Numbered from the stretch's first letter, positions 1-10,765 are shown. The stretch: 64,000 bases of DNA from Iris pallida (GCA_029216955.1 JANAVB010015600.1:38790134-38854133); one strand, 5' to 3'. Notes: a model not told the origin generated them from the sequence alone. Program-made: numbers and translations.

Positions 1-777
1 CACGAAGGAACAACACAAGTCAAGGAGTCAAAGATCAGCAGACTTACTCGGGAGTACGAGGCGTTCAAAATGAAGCCAAGTGAATCAGTCACTTAGATGT
101 TTACAAGATTCTTGGATATTGTAAATCCTTTTTCTTCATTAGGCAAGGAATACAGTAACCATAAAAAGATTCGCAAACTTCTACGAGCTTTCACAAAGAA
201 CTGGATTCCAAAGGCTACAACAATCATTGAAGGAAACGACCTCTCAACAATGTCTCTGGAAACACTCATGGGTAAGCTACTCACTCACGAGTTATAACTT
301 CAAGATTTTGAAGACGCTACACCAATGGAGAAGTCAGAAAAGTCGATCGCTCTCAAGGCTCAATATAGAAGAACCGTCGAACATGATTCTGACGATAGCG
401 ACTCTGACTCTGAAGATCAAGCTCTTCTGGTAAGTAAATTCAAGAAGTTCATGAGATTTAATAGGAGAACAAAAGATAGCAACAACAACAACGAGGAAGA
501 TCATATTTGCTACGGATGTAAGAAGAAAGGAAACATGAAGAAAGATTGTCCAACAGCATCATCATCAACAAGAAAAAGTAGCAAATATGACAAAGGCTAC
601 CTGAAGAGATCTACATCAAGGAAGTACGCCAACACAAGTATATGGCATGAAAGCGAAGCCAGCGATTCAGAAGACGGACAATCAGATGACGCTGCAAATG
701 TATGCTTGATGGCTTGCGATCAGGTAATCTCTAATCCTCTATTTGATCCTTATGATGATTTCACCTTTGAGAACTAG
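1..777 (+). pseudogene. gag: Ty1-copia (Sirevirus-like) gag, 5' part, broken
   Basis: This is the C-terminal part of a copia Gag capsid and nucleocapsid; its start lies left of the window. The frame beginning near base 1 reads as the UBN2-type gag domain (for example MFTRF, LGKEYSN, LLTHEL). It is followed by an acidic Ser/Asp-rich stretch and a zinc knuckle CYGCKKKGNMKKDC at about 517-558. In the knuckle the expected His is Asn, so zinc binding should be lost. Stops interrupt the frame at 94-96 and 295-297, and it ends at 775-777. Pol follows on the same strand. The frame change between 777 and 951 shows the gene is dead. The family assignment rests on motif recognition and is fairly secure. 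Confidence 0.85.
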
Positions 778-1508
778 GAGAGGCTTTCAGTGACCTGTTA
801 AATAATTACAGGAAACTGCGTAGTAAATATGAAACCTCTAAGAAGGTACTCAAAGAGTACAAATGTGAGATATGAAGACTTACCGACCAACTAGATGATG
901 TTAGAAATAATGATTCTTCTATTGAGTCTGGTGAGCTTTCATCTATTAAGTTGTTGTTACACGAGACTATCAAGTTATTCGAAAAAAAAGACCAAACTAT
1001 CATCCAGCTAAAGGAAGACCTATCTAAGGAGAAAAAGAGTCTCCAGTGTGCACAAGTCAGAATAGAAACACTTACATCTGACTACACTAGATTATATGAC
1101 ACCTCCAAAAAGTTGGAAATTAGTTTAGGAAAACGGCCTGAAGTCGCTGCTTCCTATTCTAACACGTGTCAATTACCGAATCATCGGAACACGCCCAAAC
1201 CAAACACTGTCAGACCAAACCATACCAAACCTATGCCCAAGAAGACTAATAGGCATGCATTCTTCTATACTAGAAAACCAAAACCTACCAATCATGCACC
1301 TCACACTACTTTCAACACTCAACATGCAAAATGTCATTATTGTGACCTCATTGGTCATATATCATCTGCATGTAGAATCAGAAAGTTAGTAGAGTTAAAT
1401 GTTTATGCATGGATACCAAAAACTAACCAATCAAGACCCTACAAGAAATGGGTACCAAGAGTTTCATCTGCAAATTATTTTGCAGGTGGAACGCCCTTCA
1501 CATGCTAG
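778..1508 (+). pseudogene. Copia gag-pol linker with coiled coil and second zinc knuckle
   Basis: The region continues the same polyprotein in a different frame, with stops up to 950 and an open stretch at 951-1508. Residues 1-60 of that stretch are rich in Lys, Glu and Leu, like a coiled coil. A basic Asn/Pro/Lys-rich part follows, then a perfect CX2CX4HX4C knuckle, CHYCDLIGHISSAC, near 1330-1371, and a KKWVPR motif near 1444. A knuckle and WVP motif just before the protease is the usual order in this copia group. The frame slips again at about 1490, where the protease continues in the frame used by gag and the rest of pol. Confidence 0.75.
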
Positions 1509-1671
1509 GAGCAAATGAATCCTCAATAGCGGTTGCTCACGGTACATGACCGGTGATGCTTCATTATTCGCAACACTGTCGAAGAAGAATAAATAAGGAT
1601 AGATCTCCTTCAGTAATAATTTAAGAGGGTATATAATCGATATCGGTGACATTGGTAAAGCTCCCTATCCT
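1509..1671 (+). pseudogene. Copia aspartic protease remnant
   Basis: The stretch from 1525 reads NSGCSRYMTGD, which matches the copia protease active site DSGCSRHMTGD. The catalytic Asp codon is now AAT (Asn) at 1525-1527. The conserved Trp three codons before it is a TGA stop at 1516-1518. Both are G-to-A changes on the coding strand. The protease cannot be active as encoded. It lies between the gag linker and the integrase, in the frame that continues through pol. Confidence 0.75.
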
Positions 1672-2760
1672 TTGATTAAAGACGTCTGTCTAGTTACCGA
1701 GTTAAAATATAATCTGCTCAGCATAAGCCATTTAGCCGATCATGGTTATGGCATTAACTTCATCAAATACAAATATACTATAGTTGATAGTTCAACTGGT
1801 AGTACTAACTTTGAAGGTATCAGGAAAGACAACATATATGTTTTCTATCTGTTGGAATATGCTAACAAAGCAGGTAGATGTTTGATGGCCAAAAGCATTG
1901 AGAGTCAACTATGGCATATGAGACTCGGTCATGCAAACATGGATACAATCTCAAAACTATCTACAAAGAAGTTGGTACGTGGCTTACCGGACATATCTTT
2001 CAAGAAGGATACAATATGTAGTGAATGTGAAAAGAACAAAGCTACCCGATCCGTATTTAAATCCAAGAACATTATAAGTACCACTAGACCTCTACAACTG
2101 TTGCATATGGACTTATTTAGACCAAGTAGAATTGCTAGGCTAGGTGGTAAGTTATATGCATTTATCATTGTAGATAATTTCTCTAGATATATATGGGTAT
2201 ATTTTCTTGCACGCAAGAACGATACATTATCAGAATTCGTCACCTTTTGCAAGAAAGTACAGAATGAAAAAGGGTTCATGATTACTCGTATTCGTAGTGA
2301 TCATGGCGACGAATTTGAGAATGCAGAATTCAAGCAATTTTGTGGCATACACGGTTATTTGTATGAATTCTCTTGCCCTAGGACTCTACAAGAAAATAGA
2401 GTTATGGAACGTAAGAATAGGACTCTATCTGAAATGGCTAGAGTAATGTTAAACCAGTTTAGTCTACCTAGATACTTTTGGGCTGAAGCTGTCAATACAG
2501 CGTGCTATATTCTCAATAGGGTTCTAATTCGACCTATATCGAAGAAGACTCCCTATAAACTATGATTTGATAGAACACCCACTGTTTCATATTTCAAGAT
2601 TTTTGGTTGTAAATGCTTTATTCTTAATATTAAAGACAATCTGAGTAAATTTGATGAAAAGGCTGATGAATGTATATTTTTAGGTTATGCAGCAAAGGGC
2701 AAAGGATACAGAGTCTTCAACAAAAGAACCATGATCATTGAAGAATCAATTAATGTCAAG
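1672..2760 (+). pseudogene. Copia integrase, with stop
   Basis: The domains occur in order: GAG-pre-integrase with the zinc-binding pattern (WHMRLGH, then CSECEKNK), followed by the rve catalytic core. The core shows Asp in LLHMDLF, Asp in RSDHGDEFEN and Glu in VMERKNRTL, so all three catalytic acids are present. Several conserved Gly residues around them are Arg or Asp (for example DLFRP and DHGDEF), again fitting G-to-A changes. A TGA at 2563-2565 replaces a conserved Trp codon. The same frame then continues through FGCKCFILN and IFLGYA, typical of the integrase C-terminal part, into the RT region. Confidence 0.85.
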
Positions 2761-4560
2761 TTTGATGAGCTAAATCAACACTTAGACGATGACGACAATA
2801 AAGACGTGATTACACCAAGTACAGCTACTACAAAACCTACACACAAAGATGCAGAACTTTTAAGCAAAGAAGACGGAACCAGCAATCCTGAGGATACGCC
2901 AAAAGCGATGAGATTCTTGGCAGATCATCCAAAGGACTTGGTAATTGATGAGATTACCAAGGGTGTAAGTACTCGTTCCTCTAGTAAAGATATAGCTTAT
3001 TGTGTTGCTTTTATTTCACAGCTTGAACTCAAAAATATTGAAGAAGCATGTAGTAATAATTTTTGGTTAGATGCTATGCAAGAGGAATTAAACCAATTCG
3101 AACGGAATCAAGTTTGGAAACTTGTTTCCAAGCCCACTGATCATCCGGTCATTGGCACCCGTTAGGTATTCCAAAATAAACTGAACAAGAATGGTTTAGT
3201 GACTCGTAATAATGCTCGACTCGTAGCTCAAGGATAAAATCAAGAAGAAGGTATCGACTACGATGAGACTTATGCCCCAGTTGCGAGATTAGAATCCATT
3301 CACGTGTTATGTGCATTTGCATGTTTTCATAATTTCAAGTTATTTCAAATGGATGTCAAAAGCGCATTTCTAAATAATTTTGTAAAAGAAGAAGTTTATG
3401 TAGCTCAACCTCCCTGTTTTACTGATTTCAAAAATCTTGATTATGTTTTCAAGTTGAAGAAAGCCTTACACGGTTTGAAACAAGCCCCTCGTGCTTGGTA
3501 CTATCGTCTAAGCTCTTTTTTACTTGATAACGATTTTTTAAAGAGAAAAGTTGACACTACATTGTTTATAAAATCTTTGAATAACAACATTCTTTTGATT
3601 CAAGTCTATGTAGATGATATTATTTTTGGATCTACTGATGAGTCCATTTGTCAAGAATTTTCAAAGTGTATGCAGAATAAGTTTAAGATGAGCATGATGG
3701 GAGAGCTGAAATTCTTTTTCGGACTGTAAATCAAACAAACCAACAATGGGACGTTCATAAATCAAGCAAAGTACACAGAAGACCTATTAAAGAAGTTCGA
3801 CCTGGAAGCAGTCAAGCCACTTAGCACCCCAATGGAGACTTCAACCAACCTTGATATTGATGAACAAGGCAAATCCGTCGACATACGTAAGTATCGAGGT
3901 ATGATCGGTAGCTTACTGTATTTAACTGCTAGTCGACCAGACATTATGTTTAGTGTTTGCTTGTTTGCACGTTTTCAAGCTAATCCTAAGGAATCATATC
4001 TGTGCGCAGTTAAGCGTATCTTCCGATACCTTAAAGGCACTTCTTCTGCCGGCTTATGGTATTCCAAAACCACGTCATTTGACCTAACCGATTATTCTGA
4101 TGCTGATTTTGTCGGATGCAAAGTAGATAGAAAAGGTACCAGCGGCATATGCCATTTTCTAGAAAAAGCACTAGTCTCTTGGTTTACCAAAAAGCAAAAT
4201 TTTGTCGCATTATCAACAACCGAGGCTGAGTATATCGCCGTAGGACGTTATTGTACACAAGTTTTGTGGATGAAGCAAACTTTAGAAGACTATGGATAGA
4301 ATTCTACACACATACCCATTTTCTGTGATAACACTAGTTCTATTAATTTAACTAAGAATCCAGTATGTCACTCTCGTACTAAGCATATCGAGATTCGACA
4401 TCACTTTCTTAGAGATTATCAACAAAATGGAGATATAGACCTTTTATACATAGACACACAGAATCAATTGGCTGACATACTCAAAAAACCTCTAGCGGAA
4501 GATCGTTTCAATTATTTACGTCGAGAGTTAGGAATTTTAGATGTCAATAATATTAATTAA
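2761..4560 (+). pseudogene. Copia reverse transcriptase and RNase H, with stops
   Basis: The region encodes the copia RT (RVT_2) and RNase H. WLDAMQEELNQF begins RT near 3066, LKQAPRAWY lies near 3475, and the catalytic YVDDIIFGS near 3607-3633. RNase H follows with SDADFVGC near 4096, STTEAEYIA near 4216 and KHIEIRHHF near 4384. The frame is unbroken by indels from about 1516 to the stop at 4558-4560. It is closed by stops at 3163 (TAG for a conserved Trp), 3235 (TAA), 3727 (TAA) and 4297 (TAG). The element is therefore inactivated mainly by point mutation. The extra ORF unit follows after about 600 bp. Confidence 0.88.
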
Positions 4561-4857
4561 TTTATTCAATACTCAATAAACTATTTTCGAGACAAGCCTA
4601 AAAAGAGTCTGTCTGTCACTACGACTACAGTCGAAGCGAAGCTGTATTTAAGAGTTCTCCGGTGAACCTCCTTTAGCTGGGACAGTACTCCTACAGCTAA
4701 TCTGAAACAGATGTTGAGTAAAGAATATTAATTTATAAAATAATATTAATTATATTATTTGAAATTTAAAATTACTAAATTTTGTATTAAATATTTGAAA
4801 TAAATTAATGAAAAAGATGTGGCCCACAAATTTTTTTATAGCCAGAAGAACCCTTGG
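4561..4857 (+). other. Non-coding spacer between pol and the extra ORF
   Basis: No coding frame is visible. It holds an AT-rich stretch at 4725-4810 and lies where Sireviruses have the spacer between pol and the downstream ORF. No polypurine tract is evident here. Confidence 0.5.
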
Positions 4858-4915
4858 CGAATTCGGCCCGAGTTCGGTCCGAATTCGGCCAGAGTTCGGC
4901 TGGGTATATATTTAT
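4858..4915 (+). promoter_or_regulatory. Array of palindromic TTCGG motifs followed by TATA box
   Basis: Four near-copies of GAATTCGGCC / GAGTTCGGTC lie at 4858-4900, followed by a TATA-like TATATATTTAT at 4905-4915. The same motif type occurs in two clusters in the 3' LTR of this element (about 7387-7420 and 7489-7534) just before its TATA box. Tandem CGG palindromes upstream of TATA are known from Sirevirus LTRs. Their presence inside the element, before the extra ORF, suggests a separate promoter. That function is an inference. Confidence 0.5.
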
Positions 4916-5159
4916 TTCAGTCAGAACCCGAGGCCCCCATCTTCTTCAACTCTTCCAAAACTACATCAACAGCAGCAGCAGCGCCCGAAAACCCTATTTC
5001 TTCTCCACCTTCCTTCTTCCATTCTACGTGGAGTTTTTCATCCAAAATTTGGATTCGTGCGGAGAATCGCGTTCTCTACAGCATACCCGATTCTCGGAAG
5101 GTATAATTCCTTCTCTCCTCCACTTTCAAATTATTAGGATTTCTAGTTTTTGGGATATA
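4916..5159 (+). promoter_or_regulatory. Possible 5' UTR with small intron before the extra ORF
   Basis: After the TATA-like site the sequence turns pyrimidine-rich and CAG-rich, like a plant 5' UTR. A possible splice donor AAG|GTATAA lies near 5098 and a pyrimidine-rich acceptor ending in CTAG near 5146, just before the ATG at 5160. Splicing is inferred from the sequence alone. Confidence 0.3.
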
Positions 5160-6418
5160 ATGCCTAAGGGATTCAATCCTTTCAAGAGAAAGAAGACCCA
5201 TGCCAGTGAAGAGGTATCGTGTTCTGATCCGCATACAGATTCCCTCTTTTCTTCAGTCCAATCGGATGACGGTACATCGGATGAGTTTTATTTCAAAACT
5301 CCCGACCAAGCCCTACTTTGGTATGTCGACTTTATGATGCGTACTATATGTACTGGATCTCCGATCAAGTGGACTGTACTCTTTGACCACCGTCCTTACT
5401 TTGAGGCATTAGGGTTACTTCACTTTGCTACTTTATAATTCCCTATAGCTACTAATACCATTAGATTGTTTTACTGTAATTTCGTGTTAGATATTTTACC
5501 GTGAGAACTCGTGTCGGCGGAATAGATATCGAGTTCAATGATGAATCACTAGCGAAAATCCTTGGTCTTCCAAACGAAGGTGTTCCGCTCGATGACATCA
5601 CTGATTTCGATTTCTCCGAGGGCACGACTCTCGTTAGTTTCAAGAATGAGCTTTATGCGCCCGCACGTGCTCGTCTTGGTAAGTTCAAGGCCAATAACTT
5701 GAACTTATTTAACTACGAATTATATCGCATCATCTATTCCACTATACTTCCAAAATCTACTTCAAAAGATGATATCACTGCACTCGAGCTTTCTGTTTTA
5801 TATCATATTCTTAAGGGGATTCATTTTTCTACTCCTAAGACTATTATTCAGATGATGGGTAAATGTCGCGGAAGAGACCGCAACCTCTCTTATGCGATGA
5901 TCATCCCACACATCTTTCAGAGATTCGATATTGACTTATCCACTTGTGCTGTGGACCTTGAGCCCAAGTTCCTCAAGCTTTCTCGTCGCAGCATTGCCAC
6001 TACTCCACCACCTCCTGTACCTGCTCCCACTGCACCTGGTCCTCCTCAGTCTTACCCTATGACCTTTGAGGGTATTCACCAGCACCTATCAGATCTGCAG
6101 TCATTCTTCATTGACACCTCCAGGGAACATGAGTTCCGTGACGTGACTCGGTTCCAAGCTATTGCTAACTCCTTTGCCGATCTGAGATTTGCACAAACGG
6201 GTCACTCTGCTAGCTCTCTTCCTCGAGACCCTTCTGTATCTGGCTATCGCATTGATGATGAGGCAGTCCACTCTCTGTTACAGCCAGGGAACACATACGA
6301 TTGGTATCGTACATCTGGTGCTACTCCACATACTTTTGGAGCTGGCACTTCTGGAGCTGGTCCATCTGGACATGCTGGTACTGCAGCCGATGATGATGAG
6401 GATGAGGATAATTTTTGA
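5160..6418 (+). pseudogene. Extra (env-position) ORF of the Sirevirus-like element, broken
   Basis: This ORF lies after pol and before the 3' LTR, where Sireviruses carry their third, so-called env-like ORF. The ATG at 5160 opens MPKGFNPFKRKK, a basic start. The middle part (IEFNDESLAKILGLPNEG, then LPYGM-like LSYAMIIPHIF) resembles the domain annotated in plants as a putative plant transposon protein (Pfam Transposase_32, named from memory). The C-terminus has a Pro-rich stretch near 6004-6054 and an acidic tail DDDEDEDNF. I see no signal peptide or transmembrane segment, so a membrane role is not supported. A stop at 5436-5438 and a frameshift near 5490-5500 split it; the open part is 5501-6418, without its own ATG. 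Confidence 0.6.
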
Positions 6419-7001
6419 GTTATTACTTTTTGAGACTGATGTCTTTGTCTTATGTTTACTTGAAAATGCTCTGACATTCCAAGATATTATCAGTACTTTT
6501 TTTTATTTTGGATATGATTTGTGACATTTGATAGACTTATTTCAATGCCTCAGTTTGGCATATGACTCAGTTTAGTTTATTATTTAGTTTAGCACCTTAT
6601 TTGTTTCAGCTTTATTATAGTATTATATTTCTTTATGCTTCCATATAAACTGTCTGTGACAACTACCATGCCTGTGTTGTTTATACCATATCTGTTTTTC
6701 TTATATTTTATATACAATATCATGTTTATACCATGCCTGTGTTGAATGTCCATATTCCTATTTTTTCTGTTTCTTCACTGATTGTTACTTATGCATTTAT
6801 TGCGGGGGAGCTTTCTCTTTTGCAATTATTTTGCTAAGTGACGACGGGGGAGAAATAAGATCTAACATCTTAATGGATCTAACATCTTAATGGATACATG
6901 TTATGAACAATTTTTTTCAGTACATTCGATACACTTTTGAATTGATCAAAACCAAGATGTTATATCGGTCAAGGTTTGTCAATTATCAAAATGGAAGAGA
7001 T
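6419..7001 (+). promoter_or_regulatory. 3' non-coding region with several polypurine tracts
   Basis: The AT-rich region has no gene. It holds GGGGGAG at 6804-6810, GGGGGAGA at 6846-6853 and a degenerate tract AAAATGGAAGAGAT at 6988-7001 that abuts the LTR. Several polypurine tracts before the 3' LTR are a known Sirevirus trait. A 17-bp tandem duplication (unit GATCTAACATCTTAATG) lies at 6859-6892. A 15-bp motif containing CCATGCCTGTGTTG occurs twice (near 6666 and 6731). Confidence 0.6.
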
Positions 7002-8087
7002 TGTTGGCCCATTGGTCATGGTCAAATCTGATTTTAATAATTGATCAAACTCTGTCTCGATATATATATGAATCAATTCAGATGTTTACTAACGACGTTT
7101 TGGACACTGATCAAAGATGGATATCTACTCAGTTCAAGACCGAAGCTGTTTGCCACTCAAGAATGTATTTCCTTAAAAGCAATGTAATCTTCATTTTTAT
7201 TGAGTCTGTGAATACATTGTACACCAAGTCGTACTGGCAAATAGGCTATCTGAAATCATTTTTCAAAACTGACATATCTTTTTAAAATGACCTATGTTTT
7301 TGAAAAACCATCTATTTTACAAAAAGCTTCTGAAGGATTTTTTTTAAAAAGCCAAAACAATTTTTTACTAAATCAACTGACCAAACCCTGACAGAACTCG
7401 GCCAGAGTTCGGCCAGAGTTCGTCCAAGTTGAATGTTATGTGAACGTTTGATTTTGAACTTGGTCTTCCTTCAGTTGCGGTTGGTTACAAAGAGTTCTGT
7501 CCGAATTCTGTCCGAATTCTGTCAGAGTTCTGCCTTTGAAAAAACTATAAATAGAGAAAGATTTTGAACATTTCAACACACCAATTCACTTTCATCTCTT
7601 CTATTCTAAAGCTTACATTTCTTTCAAAGAGTTCTAAAAAGCTTCCATTTTCAAATTCCAAGCCAGTTACAATCCTCTAGTCGATTTGCTAGTGCGGTAC
7701 GGTCTAGAAGTTTCAGAGCGATTGTAATCAGAGACTTGATTGAAGATTGACTCTTCACAATTGAAGTTGGTCGAGTTTTTCGTATGAAATCTCGCATCTG
7801 TAGAAGTTGTAAGGACTTCGTATAAAAACTTGCGGGATTTTTCAATAGTGTATTCAACTGGAAGCTAGAGTTCTTCCGACTGGACTAGTCCTCACAAGAG
7901 AAAAACCAGTATAAATCTCTGTGTTTGTGTTTGCCTTCTGATCACTCTTTTCATTACAGTTATTTATTTTGTGATTATTATTATTTCTGTGATCTAACTG
8001 CTAACAAGTTTTTAATTAGCAATATTCCGCTGCCTACTCTATTCACCTCCCCTCTAGAGTATTCTGCTTTACGACTTCGTTCCTACA
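7002..8087 (+). repeat. 3' LTR of the Sirevirus-like copia element
   Basis: The LTR starts at TGTTGG directly after the polypurine tract and probably ends at CCTACA (8087), giving about 1086 bp. U3 carries two clusters of the TTCGG / TTCTG palindromic motif (7387-7420 and 7489-7534). TATAAATA lies at 7546-7553. A CACCTCCCCTCTAGAG stretch near the end is typical of Sirevirus LTR ends. The 5' LTR is outside the window, so the right boundary and target duplication cannot be confirmed. Confidence 0.7.
7546..7553 (+). promoter_or_regulatory. LTR TATA box
   Basis: TATAAATA lies 12 bases after the last palindromic motif of the LTR. It is the likely core promoter of the copia LTR. Confidence 0.6.
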
Positions 8088-8564
8088 TTCCCTGCCAAAG
8101 TATTCTCGATGTGAAAAAACTATACAGTGATCCGATAAGATTTTGGGCTTGGACAACCTTCTCTGTTAGGACAACTCATCAGACTCAGCATGATCCCACA
8201 AGAGGTCAGGGTCGCGAATGACCCCACGACCGGCCCACGGTAAGAATCAAGAGACAATAAAAATTAAGCTCCGGATAGGATAACCCAAGCCCCAAGGCAC
8301 ACCCTAGTGATTAGTTCTTGATGGGCACCATCAGTTTAGATTGTTATAAATAAATCAAAGCCAACTTTATATTTTAGAAACTGAGAATAAAATGTAAATA
8401 CATAATCTGACGGAGATCGAGGCTTAAACTTGGTTCAATGTCCTTAAGACAATATTCGTCCCAGCACAGGTGCTTATGGTATGGCGATTAGTCTCCCAGG
8501 ATATAATAGTACTTCTTCGATAGCAGCACTTCATACTGCAGGAACTGGACGAAGCAATGTAGCT

Positions 8565-8566
<2 letters not shown>
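8088..8566. other. Unassigned sequence after the copia LTR
   Basis: I recognise no gene, RNA or repeat family here. Base composition is ordinary and the longest frames are short and without known motifs. Confidence 0.4.

Positions 8567-8598
<32 letters not shown>
8567..8598. repeat. (TC)16 microsatellite
   Basis: A perfect 32-base TC run. The same run of identical length is at 37093-37124 in the second copy of the region. Confidence 0.97.
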
Positions 8599-8601
<3 letters not shown>

Positions 8602-8879
8602 TTGAATGCTTGATGTATGCATGAGCTTTGAATTGAATGAATCAAACACTCATAGAACTATGCTTTTATAAATGAAGTGGACACAATGTTTGGAAGTGAC
8701 TGGCCTTTTCCAATAGATACAACTATTGGAAATTATTGGTTCAAAACCTTTGAAAAAGTATTCACTTTCCAACATAGATATCTATGTAGAAGATTGAAGG
8801 ATATACAACATACTACAATGATATTACTAACTAATGCTCAGCCTCAGACTGGGACATGCAGGTACACCATTCATCTACA

Positions 8880-9170
8880 GACGCGGCCTCGTCCCTCGCT
8901 CCTAGCGACCGCCCTCAACAAGGGCCGAGACGTGATAAATGGACGGCACGTTGTCGTGGGAACCGTTCGTGAAGCAGACCACCGCCATGGCTAGGGCTGT
9001 CCACCTCAAGCGCTACCGGATGGCGGTCGGCTACAAGGTCGCAGAGGACGGCTCGTCACCGAGAACTACTGGGAACAAATCAAAGATGGTCCGGAGACGA
9101 TGATAACAACAACATCAATGACGCAAATCGAAGGAAGCCTTACAGGATCGAGCTAGTCGGGGTCGTCTGC
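8880..9170 (+). other. GC-rich exon-like fragment, unidentified
   Basis: A GC-rich block stands out from AT-rich surroundings. One frame from the ATG at 8940 reads about 50 codons (beginning MDGTLSWEPFVKQTT) before a stop. I do not recognise the product. It may be a piece of a host gene captured or left over at this site, but nothing in the sequence proves it was transcribed. Confidence 0.25.
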
Positions 9171-9286
9171 GACGCCTATCTAGCTGTAGAGGGATCAGGT
9201 ACGTACGTACATACGTGAAGGACTAATTTGGTCGGCACGAATTGTACTGAAACTAGACATTCTCGATATCCATATGGCAGGAGAGC

Positions 9287-9294
9287 TATATATA

Positions 9295-9346
<52 letters not shown>
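9287..9346. repeat. (TA)n microsatellite
   Basis: About 60 bases of alternating TA with one TTTTA interruption near 9300. The second copy at 37808-37865 is slightly shorter. Apparent Tyr/Ile-rich frames across it are an effect of the repeat. Confidence 0.95.
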
Positions 9347-9351
<5 letters not shown>

Positions 9352-9615
9352 GGCAGAGCAGTGAGAATGAAGTCGCAACTGAAGTCGCACAAGAAATTTG
9401 TGAGCGCATTCCCCAGATACTGCCAGTTAGTCGACAATGCAAGGCTCTACTGTACAAATACTGTGGAAGCCCCAAAGGTCTGGACTAGTTAGCATCGAGG
9501 AAGCACAAACACCACAAAAATATAGGTTTTGTCGTGTTGGACACGTATCAGACATGTATTGGACACATCGTGTAGTATCCGTGCAACGTATTAACGACGC
9601 TTATTGATTTTCTTC

Positions 9616-9982
9616 TAGTGAACGTTATACTGATAATGATGTGGCTTATGATCAGCTGATCGTGTGGAAGGAGGGGGACAACAGCCTGCTAGTGGAACCG
9701 CGGGAGATCAGCTGCCTCCACAAGGTGGGCGAGCTGAACGAGGACAACGAGTTGCACGACAACTTGGACACGGCGTGCGGGTCAGGCTCCATGTGGAAGG
9801 ACGCAGTGATGTGCCCGTTGCGAGCTGCGGTTCAGGAGGAGCTCAATGCGGTGATAGTGATGATAGATCATAGAGAACCGGACGATGTCGTCGTAGCTCT
9901 AGTTTTTAGAATAGGAATTTGTTTGTACGAGTTCATTTTTGTTCACCTACCAAAAGCATTGTGTTTGTTCATCCTCCACTAA
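9616..9982 (+). pseudogene. GC-rich exon-like fragment with possible splice acceptor, unidentified
   Basis: A pyrimidine tract ending in TTCTTCTAG at 9611-9619 could be a splice acceptor. The frame after it runs open through YDQLIVWKEGD, an acidic Glu/Asp/Asn-rich part and a Met/Val-rich part to a stop at 9980-9982. Its composition fits a last exon of a host gene, and the preceding block at 8880-9170 might belong to the same gene. I do not recognise the protein. Its 3' end runs into the MITE at 9929. In the second copy (38183 on) one missing G shifts the frame, which I attribute to sequencing error. Confidence 0.3.
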
Positions 9983-10125
9983 TAAAATGACACGTATCAA
10001 TTTAGTCAATGTAAAACTACTTTGGGAGCACCAAAGTAGTTTTCACTTTCAATTTGATACGTGTCATTTTCTTAGTGGAGGGTGAACAAACATTATAGTT
10101 TTGATTGGTGAACAAAAATGGACTC
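9929..10125. mobile_element. Fold-back MITE with about 95-bp inverted arms
   Basis: The left arm (9929-10025) and right arm (10031-10125) are inverted copies differing at roughly one position in eight, around a 5-base loop GAGCA. Shared blocks include TTTTTGTTCACC, TGTTTGTTC, CCTCCACTAA and AAAATGACACGTATCAA. I could not find a clear target duplication, so the exact ends and superfamily are open. If transcribed it would form one long hairpin RNA. It is also present at 38446-38642. Confidence 0.8.
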
Positions 10126-10184
10126 TTTTTAAGGCAGTCATATTAAATGAATAATAATAATATAATATGCTGGGTTGTTTCTAT

Positions 10185-10400
10185 AAGGGGCTGTTTGGAT
10201 AGATGTAACTCTTTGAAAGTGTGAAAGTGGCACTTACGTCATGATGAGTTGCAGTTGAAAGTGTGAAAGTGACACTTTCCAAAATGTGTTTGGATGTAGT
10301 ACTTTTTGTCTCCTGCAAGTGGAAGAAAAATGAGTTTGGTGTTTGGATTGTTGTTGAAAGTGGAGAAAAAACGAGTTCGGTTGTTTAGATAGTTGTTGAA
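10185..10400. repeat. Degenerate tandem repeat with GTTTGGA and GAAAGTG motifs
   Basis: Units containing GTTTGGAT followed by TTGAAAGTGGA or GTGAAAGTG recur about every 50-60 bases. The block opens with GGGGCTGTTTGGAT, which resembles a transposon end. No coding frame is visible. Confidence 0.45.
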
Positions 10401-10765
10401 AGTGGATATTGGGATTATAGATATGATAACCCATAGTTAAATTAATTATGGAATATTTTTAAAATAAAAATTATCAAATAACTATTGATTATTTTAATTG
10501 ATATTTTAAATTTTATAAAATAAAAGAAAATCTCATAAATTAACAAAAAACTATATTATAAACAAATTAAATTAATTATCATAATTAAATGAGCAAAAAA
10601 ATTTAATTACCATAAGTATCATAATTAAATTAAATTAGTTATCCTATTTTAATGAAAAAATATATTAAAGATCACTTCTGTTTGAATACAAGTAATTTTC
10701 TATTTGTTTTTATTTGTAAAACAAGAAGTAATTATATATTAATTTACCGTGATTATTATAATTAC
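10401..10765. other. Very AT-rich spacer
   Basis: The stretch is dominated by ATTAAT and TAATTA motifs and has no gene. No function can be assigned. Confidence 0.5.

Noticed and set aside
8424..8645. Arg-Glu repeat protein on the - strand
   Set aside because: It is a reading of the (TC)16 tract.
9176..9492. Frames rich in alternating Tyr and Ile on both strands
   Set aside because: They are produced by the TA microsatellite.
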